A DNA stretch of 9,954 bases from an uncultured Roseateles sp. (GTDB lineage Bacteria > Pseudomonadota > Gammaproteobacteria > Burkholderiales > Burkholderiaceae): assembly GCA_946886855.1 (NCBI GenBank), contig CAMPJJ010000155.1, positions 1-9,954 of the forward strand, written 5' to 3'. Positions 1-7,408 of this stretch are shown piece by piece. A model generated the notes under the pieces. The model did not search any database and had not been told where the DNA came from. It saw only the letters and a program-made list of their open reading frames with translations. The number at the start of each line of letters is the position of its first letter. Within the stretch, counting starts at the first letter, position 1. A program made the position numbers and the translations under genes.

Positions 1-2762
1 CCTTCACCGGCGCCACGTCGATCGCCAGCGGCGCGACCCTGGCGCTGTCGGGCACCGGCAGCATCGCTGCGTCCAGCGGCCTCGCGAACGACGGTGGCTT
101 CGACATCTCCGGCACGACCTCAGGCGCAACGCTGACGAGCCTGACCGGCGGCGGCACGGTGGCCCTGGGCGCTCAGACACTGACCTTGTCCAATGCCAGC
201 GGCGCGTTTGCAGGCGCGATCGGCGGCAGCGGCGGCCTGACCATCGACGGCGGCACGCAGACGCTGTCCGGCCTCAACACCTTCACCGGCGCCACGTCGA
301 TCGCCAGCGGCGCGACCCTGGCGCTGTCGGGCACGGGCGGTGTCGCCGCCTCCAGCGGCCTGGCCAACAACGGCCTCTTCGACATCTCCGGCACGACCGC
401 AGGCGCAACCGTGACGCGTCTGACCGGCGGCGGCACTGTCGTCCTCGGCGCTCAGACCTTGACCCTGTCCGACGCCGGCGGCGTCTATGCAGGCAGCATC
501 GCCGGCAGCGGCGGCCTGGCCATCGCCGGCGGCGCGCAGACGCTCTCAAGCGCCAACGGCTTCACCGGCGCCACGTCGGTGGCCAGCGGCGCGACGCTGG
601 CGCTGACGGGCGCAGGCAGCATCGCGGCCTCCAGCGGCCTCGCCAACAACGGCAGCTTCGACATCTCCGCGACAACATCTGGCACCACGCTGATGGGCCT
701 GACCGGCGGCGGCAGCGTCGTCCTCGGCTCACGGACCCTGACGGTGGCCAACGCCAGCGGCGGCTACGCGGGCACCATCGGGGGCAGCGGCGGCCTGGCC
801 GTGGTCGGCGGCACGCAGGCGCTCTCGGGCATCAACGGCTTTACCGGCGCCACCTCGATCGGCGGCGGCGCGACCCTGGCGCTGACGGGTGCGGGCAGCG
901 TCGCCGCTTCCAGCGGAGTGACGAACGACGGCACCTTGGACATCTCCGGCACGAGCACCGGCACCAGCGTTCGCACCCTCGCCGGCGCCGGCAACGTGGT
1001 GCTCGGCGGCAAGACCCTGACCATCGACACGACGGCCGCGTCCTTCAGCGGCGCGATCAGCGGCAGCGGCGGCGTGCGACTGAACGGCGGACAGTGGACC
1101 GTCGGCAACGCGCAGACCTACACGGGATTGACCCTGCTGGCGGCGTCCAGCCTGCGCGTGAACGGCAGCCTGGCCGGCGGCGTGGACGTGGGCAGCGGCG
1201 CGATGCTGCAAGGCAGCGGCACGATTGCCGGACCGGTGACGGTCGCGCCGGGCGGCAAGCTGTCGCCGGGCAATTCCCCCGGCGTGATGACGGTGGGCGC
1301 CAGTGTCAGCCTGGCCCCCGGATCGACCTTCGACGTCGACATCAACGGCGCGACGCCAGGCAACGGCGCGGGGCACCACGATCAGCTCGTGCTGACCGGT
1401 GCGGGCAGCAAGTTCAGCGCGAACGGCGCGCAGCTCACGGTCAATCTGGTCGGCATCTCCGGTCTCGGCACCTACACGCCGTATGCGCCGTCGCTGGGGC
1501 AGCGCTTCCAGATCGTGACCGCGCAGGGCGGCCTGGATGGGACGACCTTCGGCACGTTCCTGCAACCCGCCGGACTGAAGGCGGGGACGCGGCTGCGGGC
1601 GCTCTATGGCGCCAACGGCATCGACCTGCTGGTCGTGCCGACGGCCTACCTGGCCCTCGCCCAGGCCCAGGGCGCCAACCTGAACACGCAGTCGGTCGCC
1701 TCGGCGCTGGACGTGATGGCGGCGGCGCAGGACGCCGGCACCGCCACCGCGGCGCAGAACACGCTGGTCAATACGGTCGGCGGACTCGGCGACGCGGCGC
1801 TGCCGGGCACGATGCGCTCGCTCAGCGGCGAGATCCACGGCGCCGTCGCGGCGGCCCTGCCGTCGGCCGGCCAGCGCCTGCAGGACGCGGTGTCCCGGCA
1901 CGTGTCCGCCCTGGAAACGCGGCAGCGCGGGCTCTGGGTGGACTACAGCGGCGGCGGCAGCCGCTGGGCGGCGGACAGCGCCTCGTCGTCGGCCCGCACG
2001 CGCGATCGCCACCAGATCACGATCGGCTTCGACGTGATCAACGACGGCACCACCGGCTTCGGCGTGGCGTTGTCGCAGTCCAACCAGAAGCTGAGCTCCA
2101 GCAGCGGCGGCAACGGCGAGGTCAAGGACACGCTCGGCATGGCGTACGGCCAGTTGGGCCTGGGCGCCGGGCTGATCCTCGACGGACAGATCGGCGTCGG
2201 CGGCGGCAAGGCCCTGAGCAGCCGCGACGATCCGCTGGCGGCGTTCGGTCTGAGCCAGGGCCAGCTGAAGACCGACGCCTCCACGCGCCAGGCCTTCGCC
2301 GGCCTCGGCGTGCGCACCGCGATGAACTACGAGAACGTGCGTCTGGTGCCGTACGCGCGCGTCGAGACGCAGCGCGTCAAGCGCGAAGCCGCGGTCGAGG
2401 ACTCCGGATCGCTGGCCGCGTTGAATCTCGGCAAGCTGACGGCCGGCGGCGGCCGCATGGAGCTCGGCGTGGGCGTGGGTTCGCCGGACAAGGATCCCGG
2501 GACCTCGCGCTTCACCTTCGGTGGACGCCTGGCCGTGGGCCGCGAGTCGGGCGCGCTGCGCCGGGTGCTGGTCGATGCGCGCCTGGTCGGCGCGGCCATC
2601 CAGATCCAGGCGCCGCGCGTCAGCCGCCAGTACCTGCGCGCCGAGCTCACCGGGACCTGGTTGGTCATGCCCGGTGGCTACGTCTACCTTGGCGTCAGCG
2701 GGCTGACGCGGGAGAACAGGACGGACAGCTCGGTCACGCTGGGGGCCGTCGCCACCTTCTGA
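1..2762 (+). CDS. Autotransporter (type Va secretion) with PATR-like passenger repeats, 5' end missing
   Basis: About 919 residues are visible; the reading frame is open from base 3, so the true start and signal peptide lie before the window, and the GTG at 159 is only an internal codon. The passenger is Gly/Ser/Thr/Ala-rich, made of 93-residue repeats carrying FTGATS, SGATLAL, GLANNG, FDISG, LTGGG and GSGGL motifs, as in passenger-associated transport repeats of beta-helical autotransporters. It is followed by a non-repeat beta section with the typical LSPGNSPG motif (about 1266-1289), an alpha-helical linker (about 1680-1920, with LSGEIHGAVAAAL), and a C-terminal barrel domain (about 1926-2759) of alternating amphipathic strands ending in AVATF; the terminal Phe suits BAM-assisted outer-membrane insertion. 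No cysteines are visible in this part. No protease or lipase motif is seen, so adhesion or aggregation is the likely but unproven role. Confidence 0.93.
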   Translation, partial: FTGATSIASGATLALSGTGSIAASSGLANDGGFDISGTTSGATLTSLTGGGTVALGAQTLTLSNASGAFAGAIGGSGGLTIDGGTQTLSGLNTFTGATSIASGATLALSGTGGVAASSGLANNGLFDISGTTAGATVTRLTGGGTVVLGAQTLTLSDAGGVYAGSIAGSGGLAIAGGAQTLSSANGFTGATSVASGATLALTGAGSIAASSGLANNGSFDISATTSGTTLMGLTGGGSVVLGSRTLTVANASGGYAGTIGGSGGLAVVGGTQALSGINGFTGATSIGGGATLALTGAGSVAASSGVTNDGTLDISGTSTGTSVRTLAGAGNVVLGGKTLTIDTTAASFSGAISGSGGVRLNGGQWTVGNAQTYTGLTLLAASSLRVNGSLAGGVDVGSGAMLQGSGTIAGPVTVAPGGKLSPGNSPGVMTVGASVSLAPGSTFDVDINGATPGNGAGHHDQLVLTGAGSKFSANGAQLTVNLVGISGLGTYTPYAPSLGQRFQIVTAQGGLDGTTFGTFLQPAGLKAGTRLRALYGANGIDLLVVPTAYLALAQAQGANLNTQSVASALDVMAAAQDAGTATAAQNTLVNTVGGLGDAALPGTMRSLSGEIHGAVAAALPSAGQRLQDAVSRHVSALETRQRGLWVDYSGGGSRWAADSASSSARTRDRHQITIGFDVINDGTTGFGVALSQSNQKLSSSSGGNGEVKDTLGMAYGQLGLGAGLILDGQIGVGGGKALSSRDDPLAAFGLSQGQLKTDASTRQAFAGLGVRTAMNYENVRLVPYARVETQRVKREAAVEDSGSLAALNLGKLTAGGGRMELGVGVGSPDKDPGTSRFTFGGRLAVGRESGALRRVLVDARLVGAAIQIQAPRVSRQYLRAELTGTWLVMPGGYVYLGVSGLTRENRTDSSVTLGAVATF
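3..1118 (+). repeat. Four tandem 279-bp (93-residue) coding repeats, plus a decayed fifth unit
   Basis: The FTGA motif codon falls at 3, 282, 561 and 840, exactly 279 bases apart each time, and a diverged counterpart (YTGLT) falls at 1119, again 279 bases on. Each unit encodes one set of beta-helix rungs. Units 1 and 2 are identical over about 55 bases (1-55 and 280-334), which points to recent duplication or gene conversion. Units become less alike toward the barrel. Because the window begins inside the array, the total copy number is unknown. Confidence 0.95.
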
Positions 2763-2771
2763 CGGATGGCA

Positions 2772-2803
2772 CGGCGGCCTGGCGATGAACTCGCCGGCCG
2801 CCG
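2772..2803 (+). terminator. GC-rich hairpin after the autotransporter gene
   Basis: An inverted repeat begins 10 bases after the autotransporter stop. The left arm is 2772-2779 plus 2781-2784, the right arm 2792-2795 plus 2796-2803, with a 7-base loop (2785-2791) and one bulged T at 2780. That gives 12 base pairs, almost all G-C. No T-tract follows, so it is not a classical intrinsic terminator. It could act as a 3' mRNA-stabilising structure, a Rho-linked pause, or a partial terminator separating the autotransporter from eutBC. Confidence 0.5.
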
Positions 2804-2837
2804 GTACAAGCCGCCTCGCGTCGCCGCCTGGGCTGTC

Positions 2838-2850
2838 ACCTCCGTGAGGT
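2838..2850 (+). promoter_or_regulatory. Short inverted repeat ahead of eutB, possible operator
   Basis: ACCTC-CGT-GAGGT is a perfect 5-base inverted repeat with a 3-base spacer, 25 bases before the eutB start codon. It could be a transcription-factor half-site pair or a small 5' UTR hairpin. It is short enough to occur by chance in GC-rich DNA, and I could not identify a convincing -35/-10 promoter next to it. Confidence 0.2.
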
Positions 2851-2863
2851 TAAGCTGAGGCCC

Positions 2864-2869
2864 AAGGAG
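2864..2869 (+). promoter_or_regulatory. Ribosome binding site of eutB
   Basis: AAGGAG lies 6 bases before the ATG at 2876. It is a near-perfect anti-Shine-Dalgarno match and fixes the eutB start. It is the only strong ribosome binding site seen ahead of a gene in this window. Confidence 0.85.
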
Positions 2870-2875
2870 CGAGCG

Positions 2876-4297
2876 ATGAACGTTTCCAAGGCCTCGACCT
2901 ACGGCGGGCGCGTCGGCGCCGTCAGCTACCGTTTCGGCAGCCTGCGCGAGCTGATGGCCAAGGCCACGCCGGAGCGCTCCGGCGACCGGCTCGCGGGCGT
3001 CGGCGTCGGTTCCGAGCAGGAACGCGTCGCCGCGCAGATGGCGCTGGCGGATCTGCCGCTCAAGACCTTCCTCACCGAGGCCGTGGTCCCCTACGAGGAC
3101 GACGAGGTCACCCGCCTCATCGTCGACACGCACGACGCCGCGGCGTTCCAGGCCATCGGCCATCTGACGGTCGGCGCGCTGCGCGAATGGCTGCTCTCCG
3201 ACGCGGCCGACACGGCGACGCTGACGCGCCTGGCGCCCGGGCTCACGCCGGAGATGGTGGCCGCGGTGAGCAAGATCATGCGCAACCAGGACCTGATCCT
3301 GGTCGCGCGCAAGTGCGAGGTCGTCACGCGGTTTCGCAACACGCTGGGCCTCTCGGGCCGCCTGTCCACGCGCCTGCAGCCCAACCATCCGACCGACGAC
3401 GCCAGCGGCATCGCCGCCAGCGTGCTGGACGGCCTGATGTACGGCAGCGGCGATGCAGTCATCGGCATCAATCCCGCCACCGACAACGTGGCCCAGGTCT
3501 CGCACCTGCTCGGCCTGCTGGCGGCGCTCATCGATCGCTTCGAGATCCCCACCCAGAGCTGCGTGCTCACCCACGTGACCAACACCCTGCAGTGCATCGA
3601 GCGCGGCGCACCGGTCGACCTGGTGTTCCAGTCCATTGGCGGCACGGAGGCGACCAACCGCAGCTTCGGCATCGACCTGAAGCTGCTGGCGGAGGCGCGC
3701 GCGGCGGCGCTGTCGCTGGCGCGGGGCGCGGTCTTCGAGGACGGCCAACGCGGCCGGCACGTCATGTACTTCGAGACCGGCCAGGGCAGCGCGCTGTCCG
3801 CGGGCGCGCACCACGGCTGCGACCAGCAGACCATCGAGGCCCGGGCCTATGCGGTGGCGCGGCACTTCGAGCCCTTGCTCGTGAACACGGTGGTGGGCTT
3901 CATCGGGCCTGAGTACCTGTACGACGGCAGGCAGATCATCCGCGCGGGACTGGAGGACCATTTCTGCGCCAAGCTGCTGGGCCTGCCGATGGGCTGCGAC
4001 ATCTGCTACACGAATCACGCCGCGGCCGACCAGAACGACATGGACGTGCTGCTCACGCTGCTGGGCGTGGCGGGCTGCAACTTCATCATGGGCATCCCGG
4101 GCTCGGACGACGTGATGCTCAACTATCAGACCACGTCCTTCCACGACGCGCTGTATGCACGGCGGGTGCTGGGATTGCGCCCCGCCCCGGAGTTCGAGCG
4201 GTGGCTCGAACGCATGCGCATTGCGCAGCCGGGCGCGCCCGGGCATCTGGTGGACGGCATGTCTCCGGCCTTCGCGGCCTTGCTGCCATCCTCCTGA
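2876..4297 (+). CDS. eutB: Ethanolamine ammonia-lyase, large (catalytic) subunit
   Basis: This is the 473-residue alpha subunit of EC 4.3.1.7, close to the family's usual 450-475. With EutC and adenosylcobalamin it converts ethanolamine to acetaldehyde and ammonia by a radical mechanism in a TIM barrel. Visible family motifs are RLQPNHPTDD (166-175), IGINPATDNV (196-205), VMYFETGQGS (296-305), GCDICYTNHA (373-382) and GIPGSDDVMLNYQT (406-419). By pattern alignment to the E. coli enzyme (family knowledge), Arg166, Gln168, Asn199, Glu300 and Asp375 match the substrate-binding residues, so the active site looks complete. The start is set by AAGGAG six bases upstream. eutC follows within 20-31 bases, so the pair is an operon. 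No microcompartment shell gene is present in the window, in keeping with the simple eutBC arrangement of Pseudomonas and Burkholderiales. Confidence 0.98.
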   Translation: MNVSKASTYGGRVGAVSYRFGSLRELMAKATPERSGDRLAGVGVGSEQERVAAQMALADLPLKTFLTEAVVPYEDDEVTRLIVDTHDAAAFQAIGHLTVGALREWLLSDAADTATLTRLAPGLTPEMVAAVSKIMRNQDLILVARKCEVVTRFRNTLGLSGRLSTRLQPNHPTDDASGIAASVLDGLMYGSGDAVIGINPATDNVAQVSHLLGLLAALIDRFEIPTQSCVLTHVTNTLQCIERGAPVDLVFQSIGGTEATNRSFGIDLKLLAEARAAALSLARGAVFEDGQRGRHVMYFETGQGSALSAGAHHGCDQQTIEARAYAVARHFEPLLVNTVVGFIGPEYLYDGRQIIRAGLEDHFCAKLLGLPMGCDICYTNHAAADQNDMDVLLTLLGVAGCNFIMGIPGSDDVMLNYQTTSFHDALYARRVLGLRPAPEFERWLERMRIAQPGAPGHLVDGMSPAFAALLPSS

Positions 4298-4334
4298 GCG
4301 TGGACATGAGCTGACCATGAGCGCGGACATGAGC
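4295..4334 (+). repeat. 23-bp-period direct repeat over the eutB stop / eutC start
   Basis: The 17-base unit TGAGCGYGGACATGAGC occurs at 4295-4311 and 4318-4334, differing at one base (T or C), with TGACCA between. The first copy includes the eutB stop codon; the second lies in the 5' end of eutC. It yields ATG codons at 4306, 4317 and 4329; the one at 4306 runs into TGA after a single further codon (4306-4314). Because 23 is not a multiple of three, the duplicated starts lie in different frames. Confidence 0.85.
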
Positions 4335-5123
4335 GACGACATCCTCATCACCAATCCCTGGCGCACGCTGCGCCGCCACACGCCGGCGCGCATCGGGCTG
4401 GGTCGGGCGGGCGTGAGCCAGCCGACGGCGGCGCACCTGGCGTTCCAGCTCGCGCATGCGCAGGCGCGGGACGCGGTGCATCGCGAACTGGATCACGCGG
4501 CCTTGGCGGCATCGTTGAACGACTTGGGGTTGGAGACGATCGAACTGCACAGCGCTGCCGCCGACCGGGCGGAGTACCTTCAGCGTCCGGATCTCGGCCG
4601 ACGGCTCGACGACGCGTCGACGGCCCGGCTGTCCGCGCTCGACGTGCCAGCGCAACCGGATCTGGCGCTGGTCGTGGCGGACGGGCTGTCCGCGTTGGCG
4701 ATCGAGCGGCATGCGCTGGCGTTCATCGAAGCGCTCCGGCCGCTGCTCGCCGACGACTGGCGCTGGTCGCCCGTGACGGTCGTGCGTCAGGCCCGCGTCG
4801 CGATCGGCGATCCGATCGGTCACGCGCTGAGAGCGAAGCTCGTCGTGGTGCTCATCGGCGAACGTCCGGGGCTGAGCTCGCCCGACAGCATGGGCGTGTA
4901 CGTCACCTGGGCGCCGCAGCCCGGTCGCGTGGACGCGGAGCGGAACTGCATTTCCAACGTGCGGCCGGAAGGGCTGGCGCCGGGAGCCGCGGCGGCGCGG
5001 CTGGCGTGGCTGCTGAACGAGGCGCGCGCCCGGCAGGTGACAGGTGTTGCGCTGAAGGATGAGAGTGCTGAGGCGGCGCCTGCGGTTGAAACGAGGGCGT
5101 CGTTCCGGCTGGATAGGCGTTGA
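4317..5123 (+). CDS. eutC: Ethanolamine ammonia-lyase, small subunit
   Basis: This is the 268-residue beta subunit of ethanolamine ammonia-lyase, which packs on EutB and helps hold adenosylcobalamin. Family motifs are NPWRTLRRHTPARIGLGRAG (13-32), VSQPTAAHLAFQLAHAQARD (33-52), VVADGLSALAI (119-129), GERPGLSSPDSMGVY (181-195) and RNCISNVRPEGL (209-220). The frame is open back to 4155 inside eutB, but homology to EutC begins only near residue 12, so the start must be ATG 4317 or ATG 4329 (264 residues). Neither has a good ribosome binding site. Translation is probably coupled to EutB, whose stop is 19 bases upstream. The size fits the short EutC of pseudomonads and Burkholderiales rather than the 295-residue E. 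coli form. The last 20 or so residues, after VALKDES, look like a variable tail. Confidence 0.97.
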   Translation: MSADMSDDILITNPWRTLRRHTPARIGLGRAGVSQPTAAHLAFQLAHAQARDAVHRELDHAALAASLNDLGLETIELHSAAADRAEYLQRPDLGRRLDDASTARLSALDVPAQPDLALVVADGLSALAIERHALAFIEALRPLLADDWRWSPVTVVRQARVAIGDPIGHALRAKLVVVLIGERPGLSSPDSMGVYVTWAPQPGRVDAERNCISNVRPEGLAPGAAAARLAWLLNEARARQVTGVALKDESAEAAPAVETRASFRLDRR

Positions 5124-5197
5124 GGACGGCCAAGGCCGCCACAAGGCGAAACGAATCTCGCCGTGCCCGACTTCCTGTCCTCTTCGGCGATCATCAC

Positions 5198-5233
5198 GTC
5201 GACCTCGTCGACGATGCCGTCCTTGTTGCGGTC
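5198..5233 (-). other. EF-hand-like calcium-binding loop in the gap between eutC and the cyclase, possible gene remnant
   Basis: On the minus strand these 12 codons read DRNKDGIVDEVD, a near-perfect EF-hand/dockerin-type loop: Asp, Asn and Asp at positions 1, 3 and 5, Gly at 6, a hydrophobic residue at 8 and an acidic residue (Asp instead of Glu) at 12. The codons lie in the same frame as the upstream cyclase, six codons after its TAG stop (5254-5252), and the frame then runs on antisense to the eutC end. There is no start codon ahead of it after the TAG. It may be the leftover of an EF-hand gene or of a longer cyclase C-terminus, or a chance match. Confidence 0.3.
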
Positions 5234-5251
5234 GTGCCCTGTCCTGGACGC

Positions 5252-7408
5252 CTATTTCGTCGTCAGCTCGATCGCATCGTCCCGGCTGCCCCCTCGCAGC
5301 CGAGCGACATGCAGCGCCACCAGGCTGTCCTGCGGACGGCTTGCCGCGAGCGCCTCGAACGCCGCCAGCGCGCCGTCATCGCCGTCGCGCATCAGCGCGT
5401 ACGCCCGCGCGTAGTCGTGATCGGGCTCCGCGTCCGCGCCGTCCGCCGACACGGCCTCGTGGACCTTCAGGAAGGTCGATCGGCCCGCCAGGCGCAGACG
5501 CCCGATCGGCCTCGTCACTGCACCCGGGCAGTGGCGCAGCGTGTCCTCCGACACGCACAGCGACGTCCCCAGGAACTTGTTGGCGCCCTCCAGCCGTGCG
5601 GCCGTGTTCACCGGGTCACCGAGCGCGCGGTAGTCGAAGAGCGTCGCACCGCCGAAGTTGCCCACCGTCACCTCGCCGGTGTGCACCCCGATCCGGGTGT
5701 CGCAGAAGGGAATCCCCTGGCGGAGGAGGTCCTCCTGGTGCGATCGCGCGAAGGCCTGCATCTCGAGCGCGCAGCGCAATGCCCGCGCCTCGTGGTCCAC
5801 CTGCGGCACCGGCGCCGAGAACATGATCGCGACCGCGTCGCCCACGATCCGGTCCAGCGTGCCGTCATGCTTGAACGCGATGGCGATCATGCCGTCCAGG
5901 TAGGTGTTGAGCACCGTCACCGCCGCCGCCGGATCCATCGATTCCATGCGGGCCGTGAAGCCCTGCAGGTCCGTGAACACGAAGCTGCATCGCTGGCGAC
6001 GACCGCCCAGCTCCAGCGCCTGCGGATGGGCCACCAGGTAGTCGACCAGGTTCGGCGAGACATAGCGGGAGAAGGTCGTCTGCATCCAGCGCTGGCGCCG
6101 CTCCGCCCAGCGGTAGCGGAGCAGCATGGTCGGCGCGAACACCATGGCCATCGCGAGCAGGGGCGCGCTCGGATCCAGCAACAGCCGATCCAGACGGAAA
6201 CACAGCCACGCCGCCAGACCGGCGCCGCCCGCCAGCAGGACAAAGCAGGCGATCGACCGTCCGGGCCTGGCCTTCATCGCCACGACGCCCACGACGATGC
6301 AGCCGATCAGCGCGACGAGCCACTCCGTGGCCGGCGCCCATCCGGGCCGCAGCAGCTGTTGACCGGACAGGATCTGCTCCAGCGCCTGCGCGTGCACCTC
6401 GACCCCGGGGATCACCCCTCCCAGCGGACTGAATCGCAGGTCCAGCAGCCCTTGGGCCGAGGTGCCGATCAACACGAGCCGGCCACGCAGCGCATCCGGC
6501 GGCACCCGGCCTTCGAGCACCCGCCAGGCCGGCAGGTAGCGCGCCGTCTGCGGGCGCGCATAGTGCACCGACAAGGCCCCGGTCCGATCGGTCTCCAGCA
6601 GCTTCGCGCCGATGCGCAGGCTCACGACACCCCCGTCGCCGTCGGCGGTCCGCACGAAGTAGCCGTCCGCGCCCGCCGCCACGCGCAGCGCCTCCGCGGT
6701 CAGCGAGGGCACCGGCCGCCCTTGCAGGCTGAACATCAGCGGCACCTGGCGCACGATGCCGTCCACGTCCGGCATGAAGGTCATCGCCCCCTGGCCCGTC
6801 GCCGCGACCTGCAGGTCGTGCAGGTTGCCCACGCTGCTTGAGAAGCCCGGGATCGAGCGGGTCGGGTCGCCCCCCGCCGCGACGAAGCCGGCTTTCGAGA
6901 GCAATTCCTGGCCGGAGGCGTCGACCGCCTCACCGCTCGCCTCACCGCCTGCCTCACCGCCCGCCTCACGGCCTGCCTGCGGCCCGGTCAGCGCGAAGCC
7001 CAGCACGACCCGCCCCTGGTGCAGTTCCTCGGCCAGACGACGGTCGGGATCGGCGGGCAGCGCGTCGCCGGCTCGGGCGCGGGACTGGCCTTCCCGCTCG
7101 GGGAACATGATGTCCAGCGACACGGAGGCCGGCTGCAGACGCCGCGTCGCCTCCAGCAGGCGCGCCACCTGCGCCCGCGACCACGGCCATTGGCCGACGC
7201 GTCGCAGGCTCTCCTCGTCGATGTCGACGATGCGCACCGCGGGGTCCAGGTAGGGCCTCGGGTGCCAGCGCTGGAACTGGTCGAACACGGTGTTGCGCGC
7301 GGCGCGCAGCGGCACCGGGCTGCTCACGATCAGCGCCAGCGCGGCCACCGCGGCGCCCAGGGGCACCAGCCAAGCCCGGCGCGACATGCCGGCGCCGTGA
7401 TCAGGCAT
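5252..7408 (-). CDS. CHASE2-domain membrane-bound class III adenylate/guanylate cyclase
   Basis: The 718-residue product has an N-terminal signal anchor (about 12-30), an extracytoplasmic CHASE2 sensor domain (about 35-350, with VDIDEESLRRVGQWPWSR and GRLVLIGTSAQGLLDLR), three membrane segments (about 363-379, 385-404 and 412-430), a short linker (RYVSPNLVDYL) and a class III cyclase domain (about 472-620). Metal-binding aspartates are present in FTDLQGF (D480) and VGDA (D524), and the transition-state pair is in VNTAAR (N601, R605). The purine-selecting positions are unusual: Arg520 for the normal Lys and Arg594 (FDYRALG) for the normal Thr/Asp, so cAMP versus cGMP cannot be called. A helical tail follows. 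I chose ATG 7408, which overlaps the HD-GYP stop by 8 bases; ATG 7387, seven codons later, is equally possible. It is the last gene of a three-gene unit. Confidence 0.93.
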   Translation of the reverse strand: MPDHGAGMSRRAWLVPLGAAVAALALIVSSPVPLRAARNTVFDQFQRWHPRPYLDPAVRIVDIDEESLRRVGQWPWSRAQVARLLEATRRLQPASVSLDIMFPEREGQSRARAGDALPADPDRRLAEELHQGRVVLGFALTGPQAGREAGGEAGGEASGEAVDASGQELLSKAGFVAAGGDPTRSIPGFSSSVGNLHDLQVAATGQGAMTFMPDVDGIVRQVPLMFSLQGRPVPSLTAEALRVAAGADGYFVRTADGDGGVVSLRIGAKLLETDRTGALSVHYARPQTARYLPAWRVLEGRVPPDALRGRLVLIGTSAQGLLDLRFSPLGGVIPGVEVHAQALEQILSGQQLLRPGWAPATEWLVALIGCIVVGVVAMKARPGRSIACFVLLAGGAGLAAWLCFRLDRLLLDPSAPLLAMAMVFAPTMLLRYRWAERRQRWMQTTFSRYVSPNLVDYLVAHPQALELGGRRQRCSFVFTDLQGFTARMESMDPAAAVTVLNTYLDGMIAIAFKHDGTLDRIVGDAVAIMFSAPVPQVDHEARALRCALEMQAFARSHQEDLLRQGIPFCDTRIGVHTGEVTVGNFGGATLFDYRALGDPVNTAARLEGANKFLGTSLCVSEDTLRHCPGAVTRPIGRLRLAGRSTFLKVHEAVSADGADAEPDHDYARAYALMRDGDDGALAAFEALAASRPQDSLVALHVARLRGGSRDDAIELTTK
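6927..6974 (-). repeat. 12-bp tandem repeat (4 copies) inside the CHASE2 domain
   Basis: The plus strand shows GCCTCACCGCTC, GCCTCACCGCCT, GCCTCACCGCCC and GCCTCACGGCCT in direct succession, with a weaker fifth copy after 6974. On the coding strand it encodes about four Ala-Gly-(Arg/Gly/Ser)-Glu units (about residues 145-161 of the cyclase), a flexible acidic loop. Each copy adds four residues without changing frame. Confidence 0.85.

Noticed and set aside
3..1118. Regular 279-base repeats as a CRISPR or mobile array
   Set aside because: The repeats are wholly in-frame coding sequence of a beta-helical passenger, with no spacer structure.
729..2012. A 427-codon minus-strand frame over the autotransporter
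   Set aside because: Repetitive Arg/Ala composition that mirrors the passenger repeats; no recognisable domain.
1094..2788. A 564-codon plus-strand frame overlapping the autotransporter barrel in another frame
   Set aside because: Arg/Gly-rich frame-shifted shadow; the barrel frame ends correctly in Phe and shows proper strand alternation.
2763..2875. Cobalamin riboswitch ahead of eutB
   Set aside because: The gap is only 113 bases, too short for a full adenosylcobalamin riboswitch, and no B12-box-like sequence was recognised.
2684..4393. A 569-codon minus-strand frame over eutB
   Set aside because: Low-complexity Arg/Ala/Gln/His composition, opposite an unmistakable EutB.
5127..5138. CGGC-CAAG-GCCG hairpin after eutC as a terminator
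   Set aside because: Only a 4-bp stem and no T-tract; easily expected by chance at this base composition.
5120..6841. A 573-codon open frame on the plus strand opposite the cyclase gene
   Set aside because: Same composition artefact: Arg/His/Gln-rich, no motif, and antisense to a well-supported cyclase.
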